A stretch of DNA of 64,000 nt from Roseomonas mucosa (GTDB taxonomy: Bacteria > Pseudomonadota > Alphaproteobacteria > Acetobacterales > Acetobacteraceae). The position numbers were made by a program, and so were the translations under genes. The notes below the pieces were generated by a model, which was given only the letters and a program-made list of their open reading frames with translations, searched no databases and was not told the DNA's origin. Within the stretch, counting starts at the first letter, position 1. Every line of letters begins with the position of its first letter. Below are positions 38,149 through 45,659 of the stretch, piece after piece. The stretch is taken from the NCBI GenBank assembly GCA_945878375.1, contig CAMDWG010000008.1, forward strand, positions 62,001-126,000. The letters run 5' to 3'.

Positions 38149-39321
38149 TCACTCCCTCTCCAGGATCAGCGTCGCGCTGCCATGGCGATGGCCCAGCAGC
38201 CCGCCCGTGCCATGCGCCAGCGCCAGCGCGCAATCCTTCACCTGCACGGCCGGGTGCGCTTCCCCGCGCAATTGCCGCACGGCCTCGATCACCTTGGTCA
38301 TGCCGCCGCGATTGGCGGGGTGGTTGTTGCAGAGCCCGCCGCCATCGGTGTTGAAGGGCAGCTTCCCCACGCCGCTGATCAGGTTGCCATCGGCCACGAA
38401 GCGCCCGCCCTGGCCCTTCTCGCAGAAGCCGAGGTCTTCCAGCTGCATCAGCACGGTGATGGTGAAGCTGTCATAGATGCTGGCGTAGCGGATATCGGCC
38501 GGTGTCACCCCGGCTTCCGCGAAGGCACGCACGCCGGAATATCGCGCGCCGGAGAAGGTCAGGTCGTTATAGCCGCCAGCATGGTTCTTCAGCGCCTCAC
38601 CCGTGCCGCGCACGGTGATACGAGGGCGCTTCAGATCTCGGGAAATCTCGGGCCGCGCGACGATCAGCGCGCCGCCGCCATCGCTGATCACGCAGCAATC
38701 CAGCCGGTGCAGCGGGTCGGCCACCAGCGGGGAGCTCACCACTTCCTCCACCGTCACGACCTTCCGCAGCATCGCATGCGGGTTGTGCTGCGCGTGGTGG
38801 CTGGCGGCCACCTTGATCCAGGCGAGCTGTTCGGACGTCGTGCCGAATTCATGCATGTGGCGCATCGCGCACATCGCATAGGCCGCGGCGACGGTGCGGC
38901 CCATCGGGATCTCGAACTGATCGTCCGGCACGGCCGGGTTCTGCGCGCGCGTCGCCGTGCCGGTCGCCTGGCCTTCGCTGCGCGGCCGCCCGGCGAGTGT
39001 GATCAGCGCGACATTGCAGCGCCCGAGCGCGATCGCGGCCGCCGCATGCGCCACATGCGCGATGTAGGACGACCCGCCGATATCCGTGCTGTCCACATGG
39101 CTCAGCCGGTCGAGGCCGAGATACTCCGCCATCGAAAGCGGCCCCATGCCCGGCGCGTCGCCGGCGCAGAAGAAGCCGTCCACATCATCCTTGGACAGCC
39201 CCGCATCCTGCAGCGCGCCCCAGGCGACCTCGGCATGCAGCTGGGCAGTGGATTTATCCTCGGCCTTGCGGGCCGGGTGTTCGAAGGCGCCGACGATGCA
39301 GGCGCTTCCTCTCAGGCTCAT
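38149..39321 (-). CDS. Thiolase-like protein (SCP-x/Ltp2 type) lacking the nucleophilic cysteine
   Basis: 390 residues with the thiolase fold: DAGLSKDDVDGFFCAGD, STDIGGSSYIAHVAHAAAAI, ISDGGGALIVARPE, IYDSFTITVLMQLEDLGF and NTDGGGLCNNHPANRGG. At the position where true thiolases have the acylated Cys, the segment reads IGGSSY. With a DUF35 partner alongside, this fits the Ltp2-like acyl-CoA retro-aldolases better than an acetyltransferase; that is inference from the family. It is in the CoA-thioester cluster. Confidence 0.85.
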   Translation of the reverse strand: MSLRGSACIVGAFEHPARKAEDKSTAQLHAEVAWGALQDAGLSKDDVDGFFCAGDAPGMGPLSMAEYLGLDRLSHVDSTDIGGSSYIAHVAHAAAAIALGRCNVALITLAGRPRSEGQATGTATRAQNPAVPDDQFEIPMGRTVAAAYAMCAMRHMHEFGTTSEQLAWIKVAASHHAQHNPHAMLRKVVTVEEVVSSPLVADPLHRLDCCVISDGGGALIVARPEISRDLKRPRITVRGTGEALKNHAGGYNDLTFSGARYSGVRAFAEAGVTPADIRYASIYDSFTITVLMQLEDLGFCEKGQGGRFVADGNLISGVGKLPFNTDGGGLCNNHPANRGGMTKVIEAVRQLRGEAHPAVQVKDCALALAHGTGGLLGHRHGSATLILERE

Positions 39322-39614
39322 GCACGTATCCCCTGGGCGCGGGCGGAGACTGGCAAGCGGGGGCGTGTTGGGCAAGACAGGGCGGGCTGCGCGACACGGG
39401 GGCACAGGCGGAAGGCCCCCCGGCCCCCACCGCACGGAACGCCGCGCGCGCCCCCCCAAGGCCTGGCCGGCTCGCCATCCGGCTTCAGCGATGTCGTCGA
39501 GGCCGAGGTCCTGCCCAGCGCGCTGCCCATCGGCCGCGACACGCCGCGGTCCAGCATCCCGCGCAGCCGGCGCGATCGCATCAAGCCGAGCGCCGTCCCT
39601 CTCGGTCGCGTCCG

Positions 39615-39761
39615 CATGGGCCGGATGCAATGGCCTTCATGTTCGAGCCAAGCCTGCCCCAGCGCGCCCCAACCTTCGGCGCGGCGCTGCCGCAGCATCA
39701 GGCGCGCTGCCTCAATTTGCTGGAGGGGGTCCAGAGGGCATTCGACCCGACGGAGAGCTGA
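39615..39761 (+). pseudogene. hmgA: Remnant of homogentisate 1,2-dioxygenase C-terminus (hmgA)
   Basis: In one frame the sequence reads HGPDA directly joined to MAFMFEPSLPQRAPTF, then LPQHQARCLNLLEGVQRAFD and a TGA at 39759. This matches the end of HmgA (HGPD, about 20 residues, LAFMFETRxPQ, final xxFDPT), with an internal deletion. The remaining roughly 400 residues are missing. It lies two bases before a fahA remnant, the usual partner, and supports a decayed tyrosine-catabolic operon. I saw nothing recognisable in 39322-39614. Confidence 0.6.
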
Positions 39762-39763
39762 CG

Positions 39764-40055
39764 ATGCTGGATCCCACGCAGCTCGCCAACCGGCGCAGCG
39801 TCGTCACCTTGGCGCATGGCCATGCCGATGTCCCAGTCCAGACCTTGCCGCTCGGCGTCTTCGCGCCGGGAGATGGGATGGGCGCGCCCCGGACCGCGGT
39901 CGCGATCGGCGACATGATGCTGGAGCTTGAAGCGAGCCTCGCCGGTGAGCGGCTGCGGGGTGAAGCGGCAGGATGCCACACGCTGCCGCCTGCTGCCGCA
40001 CGCGCGTATCGGCGACCACACGGATCTCGGCGCCAGCATCCAGCCCGCGCCCTGA
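39764..40055 (+). pseudogene. fahA: Degraded fumarylacetoacetase N-terminus (fahA)
   Basis: ATG 39764 opens a frame with HGHADVPVQTLPLGVFAPGD and APRTAVAIGDMMLELEASL, the N-terminal domain of fumarylacetoacetase. After about residue 60 the homology stops, then resumes in another frame at 39990 with LPHARIGDHTDLGASI (family: ARIGDYTDFYASIHHA) and ends at TGA 40055. The deletion and frame change make it non-functional; the catalytic domain is gone. It runs toward the DUF6285 gene on the opposite strand. Confidence 0.8.
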
Positions 40056-40073
40056 AGGCGGGGGCGCTGGGTT

Positions 40074-40385
40074 TCAGCCCAGCGCCTTCGGCGCGCTGAC
40101 GCTGGCGCGCAGGCGCGCATGGGCGCGCAGGAGGTCCTGCACCTCCGCATGCCTTGGCGTGCCGGGGTCGTGCGCGCCCGCGCGGATCTCCCGCGCCAGC
40201 AGCGCCAGGTCGCACGCCGGGAGTGCGGTGGTGTCCGCCGCGCCCTCTCGGATCGCGAGCGCCATGGCGGAGGCCACCATGCGCGCGGCGAAGGCCTTCT
40301 CCGGCGGCAGCGCGGGCAGCAGCTCGGTCAGCAGCACCTCGCGCGCGGTGGCCAGAAGGTCGGCGGCATCGGGCTTCTCGAGCAT
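40074..40385 (-). CDS. DUF6285 protein
   Basis: 103 residues, helical: ADLLATAREVLLTELLPALP, FAARMVASAMALAIREGA and ALLAREIRAG. This family occurs next to the aminoglycoside-phosphotransferase-like gene and acyl-CoA dehydrogenase, as here, but has no known activity. ATG 40385 is taken; a GTG at 40388 is also in frame. The phosphotransferase stop is 58 bases upstream. Confidence 0.85.
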   Translation of the reverse strand: MLEKPDAADLLATAREVLLTELLPALPPEKAFAARMVASAMALAIREGAADTTALPACDLALLAREIRAGAHDPGTPRHAEVQDLLRAHARLRASVSAPKALG

Positions 40386-40457
40386 CACAGCGCCTCCGAT
40401 CGCCGCAGCGTGCGCAGTGCGCGAAGGCGTGAATCGGCGGCCATCACAGCGCCTCCG
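40383..40457. repeat. 16-bp direct repeat spanning the phosphotransferase-DUF6285 junction
   Basis: CATCACAGCGCCTCCG occurs exactly at 40383-40398 and 40442-40457, 59 bases apart. One copy contains the DUF6285 start codon and the other the phosphotransferase stop. On the minus strand each reads CGGAGGCGCTGTGATG. A 19-codon ORF lies between them. Confidence 0.85.
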
Positions 40458-41445
40458 CCATCGACAGGATGTCCCATTCGAGTTCGGGGATGATGTGGCC
40501 GGTCAGTGCGAGTTCCAGGCTGCGCTCCTCGCCGGAGATGTGGCGCATGGCCTGGTCGCCGGCGATCACCGCCCAGCGGATATGCGCCATCAATTCCCAC
40601 CAGCGCACGCGCGGATCCTCCACGCGCGTGCCCGACACCTCCTCATACCCCGCATAGAAGGCCGCGCGCGGGCCGATGCCGCCGGCTTCCTGCGCCAGAT
40701 TGCCGAATCGCCAGCATTTCGCGCAGAACCAGCCGAGATCGGCCGCAGGATCGCCCCAGGCGGCGAATTCCCAATCCAGCACCGCCGTGACGCCGGATGC
40801 GTCGAGCATGATGTTCCCAGTGCGGAAATCATTATGGACCAGCGCGGGCGGCACCGGCGGCGGCGCATGGCGTTCCGCCGCACGCAGCCCCCATTCCGTC
40901 ACCGGGCGCGGCGTGCCCGCTTCATCCAGCCGCGCGCGCATCGCAGCGATGGCGGCCAGCCCCGCATCCGCCGGCGGCGCGCCGAGAAAGCCGAGATCCG
41001 CGCGCGGAGGACGGATGCCGTGGATCCTGGCGAGTTCGTGACCCAGCTGCGCGGCCAGCTTATCCCGCCCGCCGCCCAGCGTCGCATCCTTCACCACGCG
41101 ATGCCCCTGCGCGGTGCCCGCCACGCGCTGCATGACGAAGAAGGGCGCGCCGATCACGCCCCGATCCTCGCAGAGCAGCAGCGGCTCCGGCACCGTCACG
41201 CCCGCCTCATGCGCCGCGCGCAGCAGCGCGTATTCAGCGGCACGCGGCAGGCTGACGGCGAGCACCGCCGCGCTATCCGTCCGCAGCACCCAGCGGCGCG
41301 GCTCGCCGCCCGTCTCGACATCCAGCGCCCAGTTCTGCTGGATGGCGCCGCCCGACAGCTTCGCGGCGCCGGCGATGCGAAGCGCCGCATCGCCCGTCGC
41401 GGCGGCGAGCCAGTCGCGCAGGCGCGCGCGCTGTTCGTCAGTCAC
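40444..41445 (-). CDS. Phosphotransferase family protein (APH / ACAD10-like)
   Basis: 333 residues with the protein-kinase-like fold of aminoglycoside phosphotransferases: LSGGAIQQNWALDV, RWVLRTDSAA, LVHNDFRTGNIMLD (catalytic loop with Asp), VLDWEFAAWGDPAADLGWF (metal Asp). Family knowledge: such proteins beside acyl-CoA dehydrogenases (as in ACAD10/11) phosphorylate 4-hydroxyacyl-CoAs before dehydration; they are not antibiotic-resistance enzymes. The GTG at 41445 overlaps the dehydrogenase end by 8 bases. Confidence 0.9.
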   Translation of the reverse strand: MTDEQRARLRDWLAAATGDAALRIAGAAKLSGGAIQQNWALDVETGGEPRRWVLRTDSAAVLAVSLPRAAEYALLRAAHEAGVTVPEPLLLCEDRGVIGAPFFVMQRVAGTAQGHRVVKDATLGGGRDKLAAQLGHELARIHGIRPPRADLGFLGAPPADAGLAAIAAMRARLDEAGTPRPVTEWGLRAAERHAPPPVPPALVHNDFRTGNIMLDASGVTAVLDWEFAAWGDPAADLGWFCAKCWRFGNLAQEAGGIGPRAAFYAGYEEVSGTRVEDPRVRWWELMAHIRWAVIAGDQAMRHISGEERSLELALTGHIIPELEWDILSMAEAL

Positions 41446-42643
41446 GGGCGCCCCAGCGGAAGAAACCTTCGCCCTCGCGGCGGAGGAAATTGGCGATGAC
41501 CATGCGGTGCACCTCGCTCGCGCCATCCACCAGCCGCGCCTGGCGGGCGTAGCGGTACATCCACTCCACCGGCGTGTCCTTCGAATAGCCGCGCGCGCCG
41601 AGCAGTTGCAGAGAGGTGTCCACTGCCTTGTGCAGCGCATCGGCCACGACGATCTTCGCCATGGAGACTTCCTTCCGCGCGAAGCCGCCCTGGTCCAGCA
41701 CCCAGGCGGCCTTCATCGTCAGCAGCCGGCCGATCTCCAGCTCCATCGCCGCCTGGCCGATCAGGCCCTGCACGCTTTCGCGGTCGATCAGCTTCATGCC
41801 GAAGGAATCGCGGTGCTTGATGCGCTCCATCGCGATCTCCAGCGCCCGCCGACCCATGCCGAGCCAGCGCATGCAATGCGTCAGCCGCGCGGTGCCAAGC
41901 CGGATCTGCGTGAGCTTGAGGCCGTCGCCCACCCCCATCAGCACATTGTCGTCGGTCACTTCGAGCCCGTCGAAGACGATCTCGCAATGCCCGCCATGTT
42001 CCTCCGGCCCCATGATCGGGATGCGGCGCACGATGTGCCAGCCGGGCTGGTCGGCGTGGAACAGGAAGCAGGTAAGCCCCTTGCGCTCATCGTCGCTGGT
42101 GCGCGCGATCAGCAGGAAATGCTTCGATTCACCCGCGCCGGTGATGTAGTGCTTGCGGCCGGTGATCCGCCAGCGGTCGTTGCCGACGCGCTCGGCGCGG
42201 GTATAGGTCAGGCCGGGGTCGCTGCCGCAGCCATCGGGTTCCGTCATCGCGAAGCTGGACTGCACATCGCCGTCCACGATCGGCTGCAGCCAGCGCGCCT
42301 TCTGCGCCTCGGTCGCCACCTTCTCCAGTACGATCATGTTGCCGTCATCGGGGGCGGCGCTGTTGAAGACGACGGGGCCGAAGATGGATCGGTTCATCTC
42401 CTCGTAGCAGGCGGCCATGCCGATGATGGGCAGGCCGCCGCCGCCGCGCGCCTTCGGCATCTGCAGCGCCCACAGCCCTGCGGCCTTGGCTTCCGCGCGC
42501 ATGCGCTTCAGCACATCCGGATGGATGTTTTCATGCGCGTCGAAATTCGCGCGGTCGGATTCCAGCGGGATCAGGCGTTCATCCACGAAGGCCCGCACGC
42601 GGGCGCGGATGGCGTCGATCTCGGGCGGCAGCGAGAAATCCAT
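41438..42643 (-). CDS. Acyl-CoA dehydrogenase
   Basis: 401 residues. FAD- and substrate-site motifs: QSSFAMTEPDGCGSDPGLTY, ITGRKHYITGAGESKHFLLI, the QxxxxxxA region (GLIGQAAMELEIGRL) and LLGARGYSKDTPVEWMYRYA. It fits the ACAD10/11-like group, matching the adjacent phosphotransferase. It oxidises an acyl-CoA; substrate unknown. ATG 42643. The next upstream gene, an SDR, ends 10 bases before. Confidence 0.93.
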   Translation of the reverse strand: MDFSLPPEIDAIRARVRAFVDERLIPLESDRANFDAHENIHPDVLKRMRAEAKAAGLWALQMPKARGGGGLPIIGMAACYEEMNRSIFGPVVFNSAAPDDGNMIVLEKVATEAQKARWLQPIVDGDVQSSFAMTEPDGCGSDPGLTYTRAERVGNDRWRITGRKHYITGAGESKHFLLIARTSDDERKGLTCFLFHADQPGWHIVRRIPIMGPEEHGGHCEIVFDGLEVTDDNVLMGVGDGLKLTQIRLGTARLTHCMRWLGMGRRALEIAMERIKHRDSFGMKLIDRESVQGLIGQAAMELEIGRLLTMKAAWVLDQGGFARKEVSMAKIVVADALHKAVDTSLQLLGARGYSKDTPVEWMYRYARQARLVDGASEVHRMVIANFLRREGEGFFRWGARD

Positions 42644-42653
42644 GGCGCTTGTC

Positions 42654-43412
42654 CTACAGGCTGTTGACGGAATGGCCGCCATCGACGGTGACGACGCTGC
42701 CGGTCATATGCGCGCCGGCGTCACTCGCCAGCAGCAGCAACGGGCCGGTGAGGTCATCGACACGGCCGAGGCGGCGCTGGGGGATGCGCTTGATCATCGC
42801 CTGGCCGGGGTCGCTGGCGAAGAAGTCACGGTTGATGTCGGTCTCGATATAGCCGGGGGCGAGCGCGTTCACGCGGATGCGGTGGCGCGCCAGCTCTACC
42901 CCCATCTGCCGCGTCAGGTGCAGCAGCCCGGCCTTCGCCGCCGCATAGGCCGCGATGCCGGTCATCGTCCGCAGCCCGGCGATGGAGGCGATGTTGACGA
43001 TGGCGCCCCCCTGCCCCGCCGCGACCATCCGCCTGGCCGCCGCCTGCGCCACCACGAAGGCGCCGCGCAGATCCACATCCATCACCGCGTCCCAATCCGC
43101 CGCGCTGTGGTCGAGCACGGACGATGTCGCGGCGATGCCGGCATTGTTCACCAGCAGGTCGCAGGTGCCGAAGCGGGCTTGGACGGCATCGAGTGCGGCG
43201 GCGATGGAAGCCGCATCGGTCACATCCAGCGCCACCGCCATGGCGCGGTCGCCGAGGGAGGCCACATCCGCCGCGACGGCATCCGGCCTGCGCGCGGCAA
43301 GTGCCACGCTGGCACCTGCCGCATGCAACACGCGGCCGAAATGCCGCCCGAACGCGCCTGAGGCGCCGGTCACCAGGGCCACGCGGCCCTTGAGGGAGAA
43401 CAGGTCATTCAT
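42654..43412 (-). CDS. SDR family oxidoreductase
   Basis: 252 residues: VALVTGASGAFGRHFGRVLH, NNAGIAATSSVL, the catalytic Ser in NIASIAGLRTMTG and the YAAAK pair. It is first in the minus-strand CoA-thioester cluster, so it may act on a hydroxyacyl-CoA or alcohol intermediate (inferred). The start is an ATG at 43412. Confidence 0.92.
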   Translation of the reverse strand: MNDLFSLKGRVALVTGASGAFGRHFGRVLHAAGASVALAARRPDAVAADVASLGDRAMAVALDVTDAASIAAALDAVQARFGTCDLLVNNAGIAATSSVLDHSAADWDAVMDVDLRGAFVVAQAAARRMVAAGQGGAIVNIASIAGLRTMTGIAAYAAAKAGLLHLTRQMGVELARHRIRVNALAPGYIETDINRDFFASDPGQAMIKRIPQRRLGRVDDLTGPLLLLASDAGAHMTGSVVTVDGGHSVNSL

Positions 43413-43480
43413 ACGACGCTGCTACCCCCACGCCATCGGGCGGGTCAACCGAGCCGCGCCCTGATCCGGCGGCGGCCGCG

Positions 43481-43852
43481 TCAGGCCTTCAGCAGCCGCG
43501 CGATCTCGACCAGCACCGCATCCATGTCGAGCGGCTTGGGGAACAGCGCGACCGGCCCTTCCCCGGAGCGGCGGAAGGCCTCCGGCCCGTGGCCGCCGGC
43601 ATAGCCGGTCATCACCACCACCGGCAGGCCGGGCGCCAGCGCGCGCAGCGCCCGGATCAACCCCGCGCCATCCAGGCGGGGCATCCGCAGATCGGTCAGC
43701 AGCAGGTCCGGCAGATGGCGCCGCGCGGCTTCCAGCGCAGCTTCGCCATCGGGGGCGAGGTCCACCTCGAAGCCGGCGGCGAGCAGTTCCTCCTCGATCG
43801 CCATGGCGGCGAGCGCTTCGTCTTCCGCCACCAGGATCCGCAGCTTTGCCAT
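43481..43852 (-). CDS. Single-domain response regulator
   Basis: 123 residues comprising only a receiver: ILVAEDEALAAMAI (acidic pair), phospho-acceptor Asp54 in LLLTDLRMPRLDG, VVVMTGYAGG and the Lys in LFPKPLDM. No output domain, so it acts by protein contact or phosphotransfer. ATG 43852 has GAGG 5 bases upstream; an ATG at 43870 overlapping the kinase is also possible. It is 7 bases after the kinase stop. Confidence 0.9.
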   Translation of the reverse strand: MAKLRILVAEDEALAAMAIEEELLAAGFEVDLAPDGEAALEAARRHLPDLLLTDLRMPRLDGAGLIRALRALAPGLPVVVMTGYAGGHGPEAFRRSGEGPVALFPKPLDMDAVLVEIARLLKA

Positions 43853-43859
43853 CGGCGCC

Positions 43860-45446
43860 TCACGCAGCATGGGGTTGGGCGGGGCACCCCGCCGAGGGGA
43901 TGGCGGCGAGGTCCATGCGGAAGCAGGCCCCGCCGCCGGGGAGGTTCCAGGTCTCGATCCCCCCGCCCATCGCCCGCGCCACCCCGGCGGCGAAGGACAG
44001 GCCGAGCCCGGTGCCGCAGCCCGGTTCCTTGGTGGTGAAGAACGGATCGAAGATCGCCCCGGCCAGCGCATCGGCCACACCGGTGCCGCTGTCCCGCACC
44101 TCGATCGCGATCCTGCCCATCTGCGCCCCGGCTTCATGGCGCAACACCACCTCGATACAGGCCGGCGCGAGAGGGTCCTTGCGACGGCGCTCCAGCACGG
44201 CGTCGCGCGCATTGGACAGCAGGTGCAGCACCGCCTGTTCCAGCCGCGCCGCGCTGCCCCGCGCTTGCAGCGGCGCCGCCGCCCCACGCAGCGCCAGGGT
44301 GATGCCCTCCGCCGCGTAGCGCGTGGCGGCGATGCGGAGCGCGGCGGCAACCGCGCCGGCGGCGTCGAAGCTCGCCGCGTCCCGCGCCTCCTCCCCGGCC
44401 AAGGCGCGGATGCGCGCGATGAGATCGCCGGCGCGGTGCAGCTGGCTCTCCACGATCTGCGCCGCCCGCGCGATCGGCGCGCGAAGGGCGTCCGGCACAT
44501 CCTCCGCCGCCGCGCGCGCACGGCGCAGCCAAAGGGATGCGACGTTCAGCGGCTGGCTCGCCTCATGCGCCAGGCCCGCGCAGATGGTGCCGACCGTCGC
44601 CAGCCGGGCGGATTGCACCATGCCCTGCTGAAGCCGGCGCGTGGCGGTGACATCGCGCACCGAGCCGAGCAGTCGTTCCACCTGGCCGTCCGGCCCGCGC
44701 ATCGGCACCAACACCGTCTGCAGCACGCGCTGCCCGGCGGCGAGTTCGGCCGTCATCTCCTCCTCCGCCACCGCGCCGTTGGTCGCCACCTGCCGCCAGC
44801 GCGCGACGACCGGGCCGGCGAGCGCGGCGGGCAGCAGCGCCTCGGCCGGCGCATCGGCCACACGCGCGGCCGGGACGCCGAAAATCTGCTCGAAGCTGGG
44901 GTTCACCGCTTCCACCCGCAGCGCGCCATCGGCGCCGACGTGCAGAACGAACAGGGCGTCAGGCAGGTGGCCGAGGAAGGCGGCCATGCGGGCTTCCGCT
45001 TCGCGGGCACGGGCCTCGCTGGCCAGGGCGCGGCGCTCCGCTTCGCGATGGAGTTCCACCTGCCGCGCCAGGAGGATCGGATTGGGCAGGCGGAGCAAGC
45101 GCGGCAGGCAGAGCCAGAGCCCAAGCGCCGCCCCGGCCGAGACCACCGCCGCGCCAGCCGCCACCGCATCCGCCGGGCGGGACGCAAGGCCCGCCACGAC
45201 AACGAGGTGGACAAGATGGGTCGCGGCCAGGGCGAGCAGGAAGCCGCCGAGCATCGCCGCCGTGCGGCCATCGACCAGGTCGCGCCGCCGCAGCAGCACC
45301 GCGCCGAAGACGCCCAGCACGGTGAGGCAGCCCAGCACGGTCGCGAGGTCGGAGGCCGCATGGAGCCAGCCCGGCATCGGTCGGGCCGCCGCCAGATCGG
45401 GCGAAGCAGGAACCGCCGCGACCGACATTGCCAGGAGAGTGAGCAT
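43860..45446 (-). CDS. PAS-containing membrane histidine kinase
   Basis: 528 residues. Three or so membrane helices at the N-terminus (about 30-53, 63-88, 95-115), a PAS domain (about 150-270), the H-box ICAGLAHEASQPLNVASLW (His294) and an ATPase domain (LLSNARDAVLERRRKDP, EVRDSGTGV, TGLGLSFAAGVARAMGG). It resembles DctB/FixL-type kinases. The partner is the receiver downstream. It is divergent from the RTX glycanase; it may control it (inference). Upstream in-frame extension is antisense and rejected. Confidence 0.92.
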   Translation of the reverse strand: MLTLLAMSVAAVPASPDLAAARPMPGWLHAASDLATVLGCLTVLGVFGAVLLRRRDLVDGRTAAMLGGFLLALAATHLVHLVVVAGLASRPADAVAAGAAVVSAGAALGLWLCLPRLLRLPNPILLARQVELHREAERRALASEARAREAEARMAAFLGHLPDALFVLHVGADGALRVEAVNPSFEQIFGVPAARVADAPAEALLPAALAGPVVARWRQVATNGAVAEEEMTAELAAGQRVLQTVLVPMRGPDGQVERLLGSVRDVTATRRLQQGMVQSARLATVGTICAGLAHEASQPLNVASLWLRRARAAAEDVPDALRAPIARAAQIVESQLHRAGDLIARIRALAGEEARDAASFDAAGAVAAALRIAATRYAAEGITLALRGAAAPLQARGSAARLEQAVLHLLSNARDAVLERRRKDPLAPACIEVVLRHEAGAQMGRIAIEVRDSGTGVADALAGAIFDPFFTTKEPGCGTGLGLSFAAGVARAMGGGIETWNLPGGGACFRMDLAAIPSAGCPAQPHAA

Positions 45447-45561
45447 CTCGGGGATCGCCTTCCGCGCGATGGAAGACCCCCTATCTAGCCCAAAGCGCGA
45501 GGCCTGCGGCGAGTCGTCCCCACACGCGTCCGTGAAGCACGGACGCTTGAAGGGAACTGTC

Positions 45562-45571
45562 GGGGGGGGGG
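45562..45571 (+). repeat. Homopolymer of ten G
   Basis: A run of ten G, 13 bases before the TTGACA of the glycanase promoter and inside the divergent gap. Tracts of this length are prone to slipped-strand change, so it is a candidate switch for promoter strength. Confidence 0.8.
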
Positions 45572-45584
45572 CCTCACGCAACGG

Positions 45585-45613
45585 TTGACATCGAAGATTG
45601 TATAAAATATTCG
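45585..45613 (+). promoter_or_regulatory. Sigma-70-type promoter of the GH26-like gene
   Basis: A perfect TTGACA (45585-45590), 17 bases, then TATTCG (45608-45613) within an AT-rich stretch. The expected transcript start is near 45620, which gives a leader of about 40 bases before ATG 45660. Confidence 0.55.
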
Positions 45614-45619
45614 TGAGCA

Positions 45620-45631
45620 ACCTCCGGAGGT
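45620..45631. promoter_or_regulatory. 12-bp perfect palindrome in the glycanase leader
   Basis: ACCTCCGGAGGT is fully palindromic and lies at the predicted transcript start. It contains GGAGG but sits about 30 bases from the ATG, too far to be the ribosome site. It could be a regulator binding site. The likely ribosome site is GAAGGGA at 45643-45649. Confidence 0.45.
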
Positions 45632-45659
45632 CCCACTTATTCGAAGGGACCAGACTGAT

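Noticed and set aside
37870-39930. 686-residue plus-strand frame
   Set aside because: It is mostly antisense to the DUF35 and thiolase-like genes; only the hmgA/fahA remnants near the end carry meaning, and in part in other frames.
40444-41445. Aminoglycoside resistance gene
   Set aside because: The fold is APH-like, but the acyl-CoA dehydrogenase/DUF6285 context indicates the ACAD10-type metabolic family.
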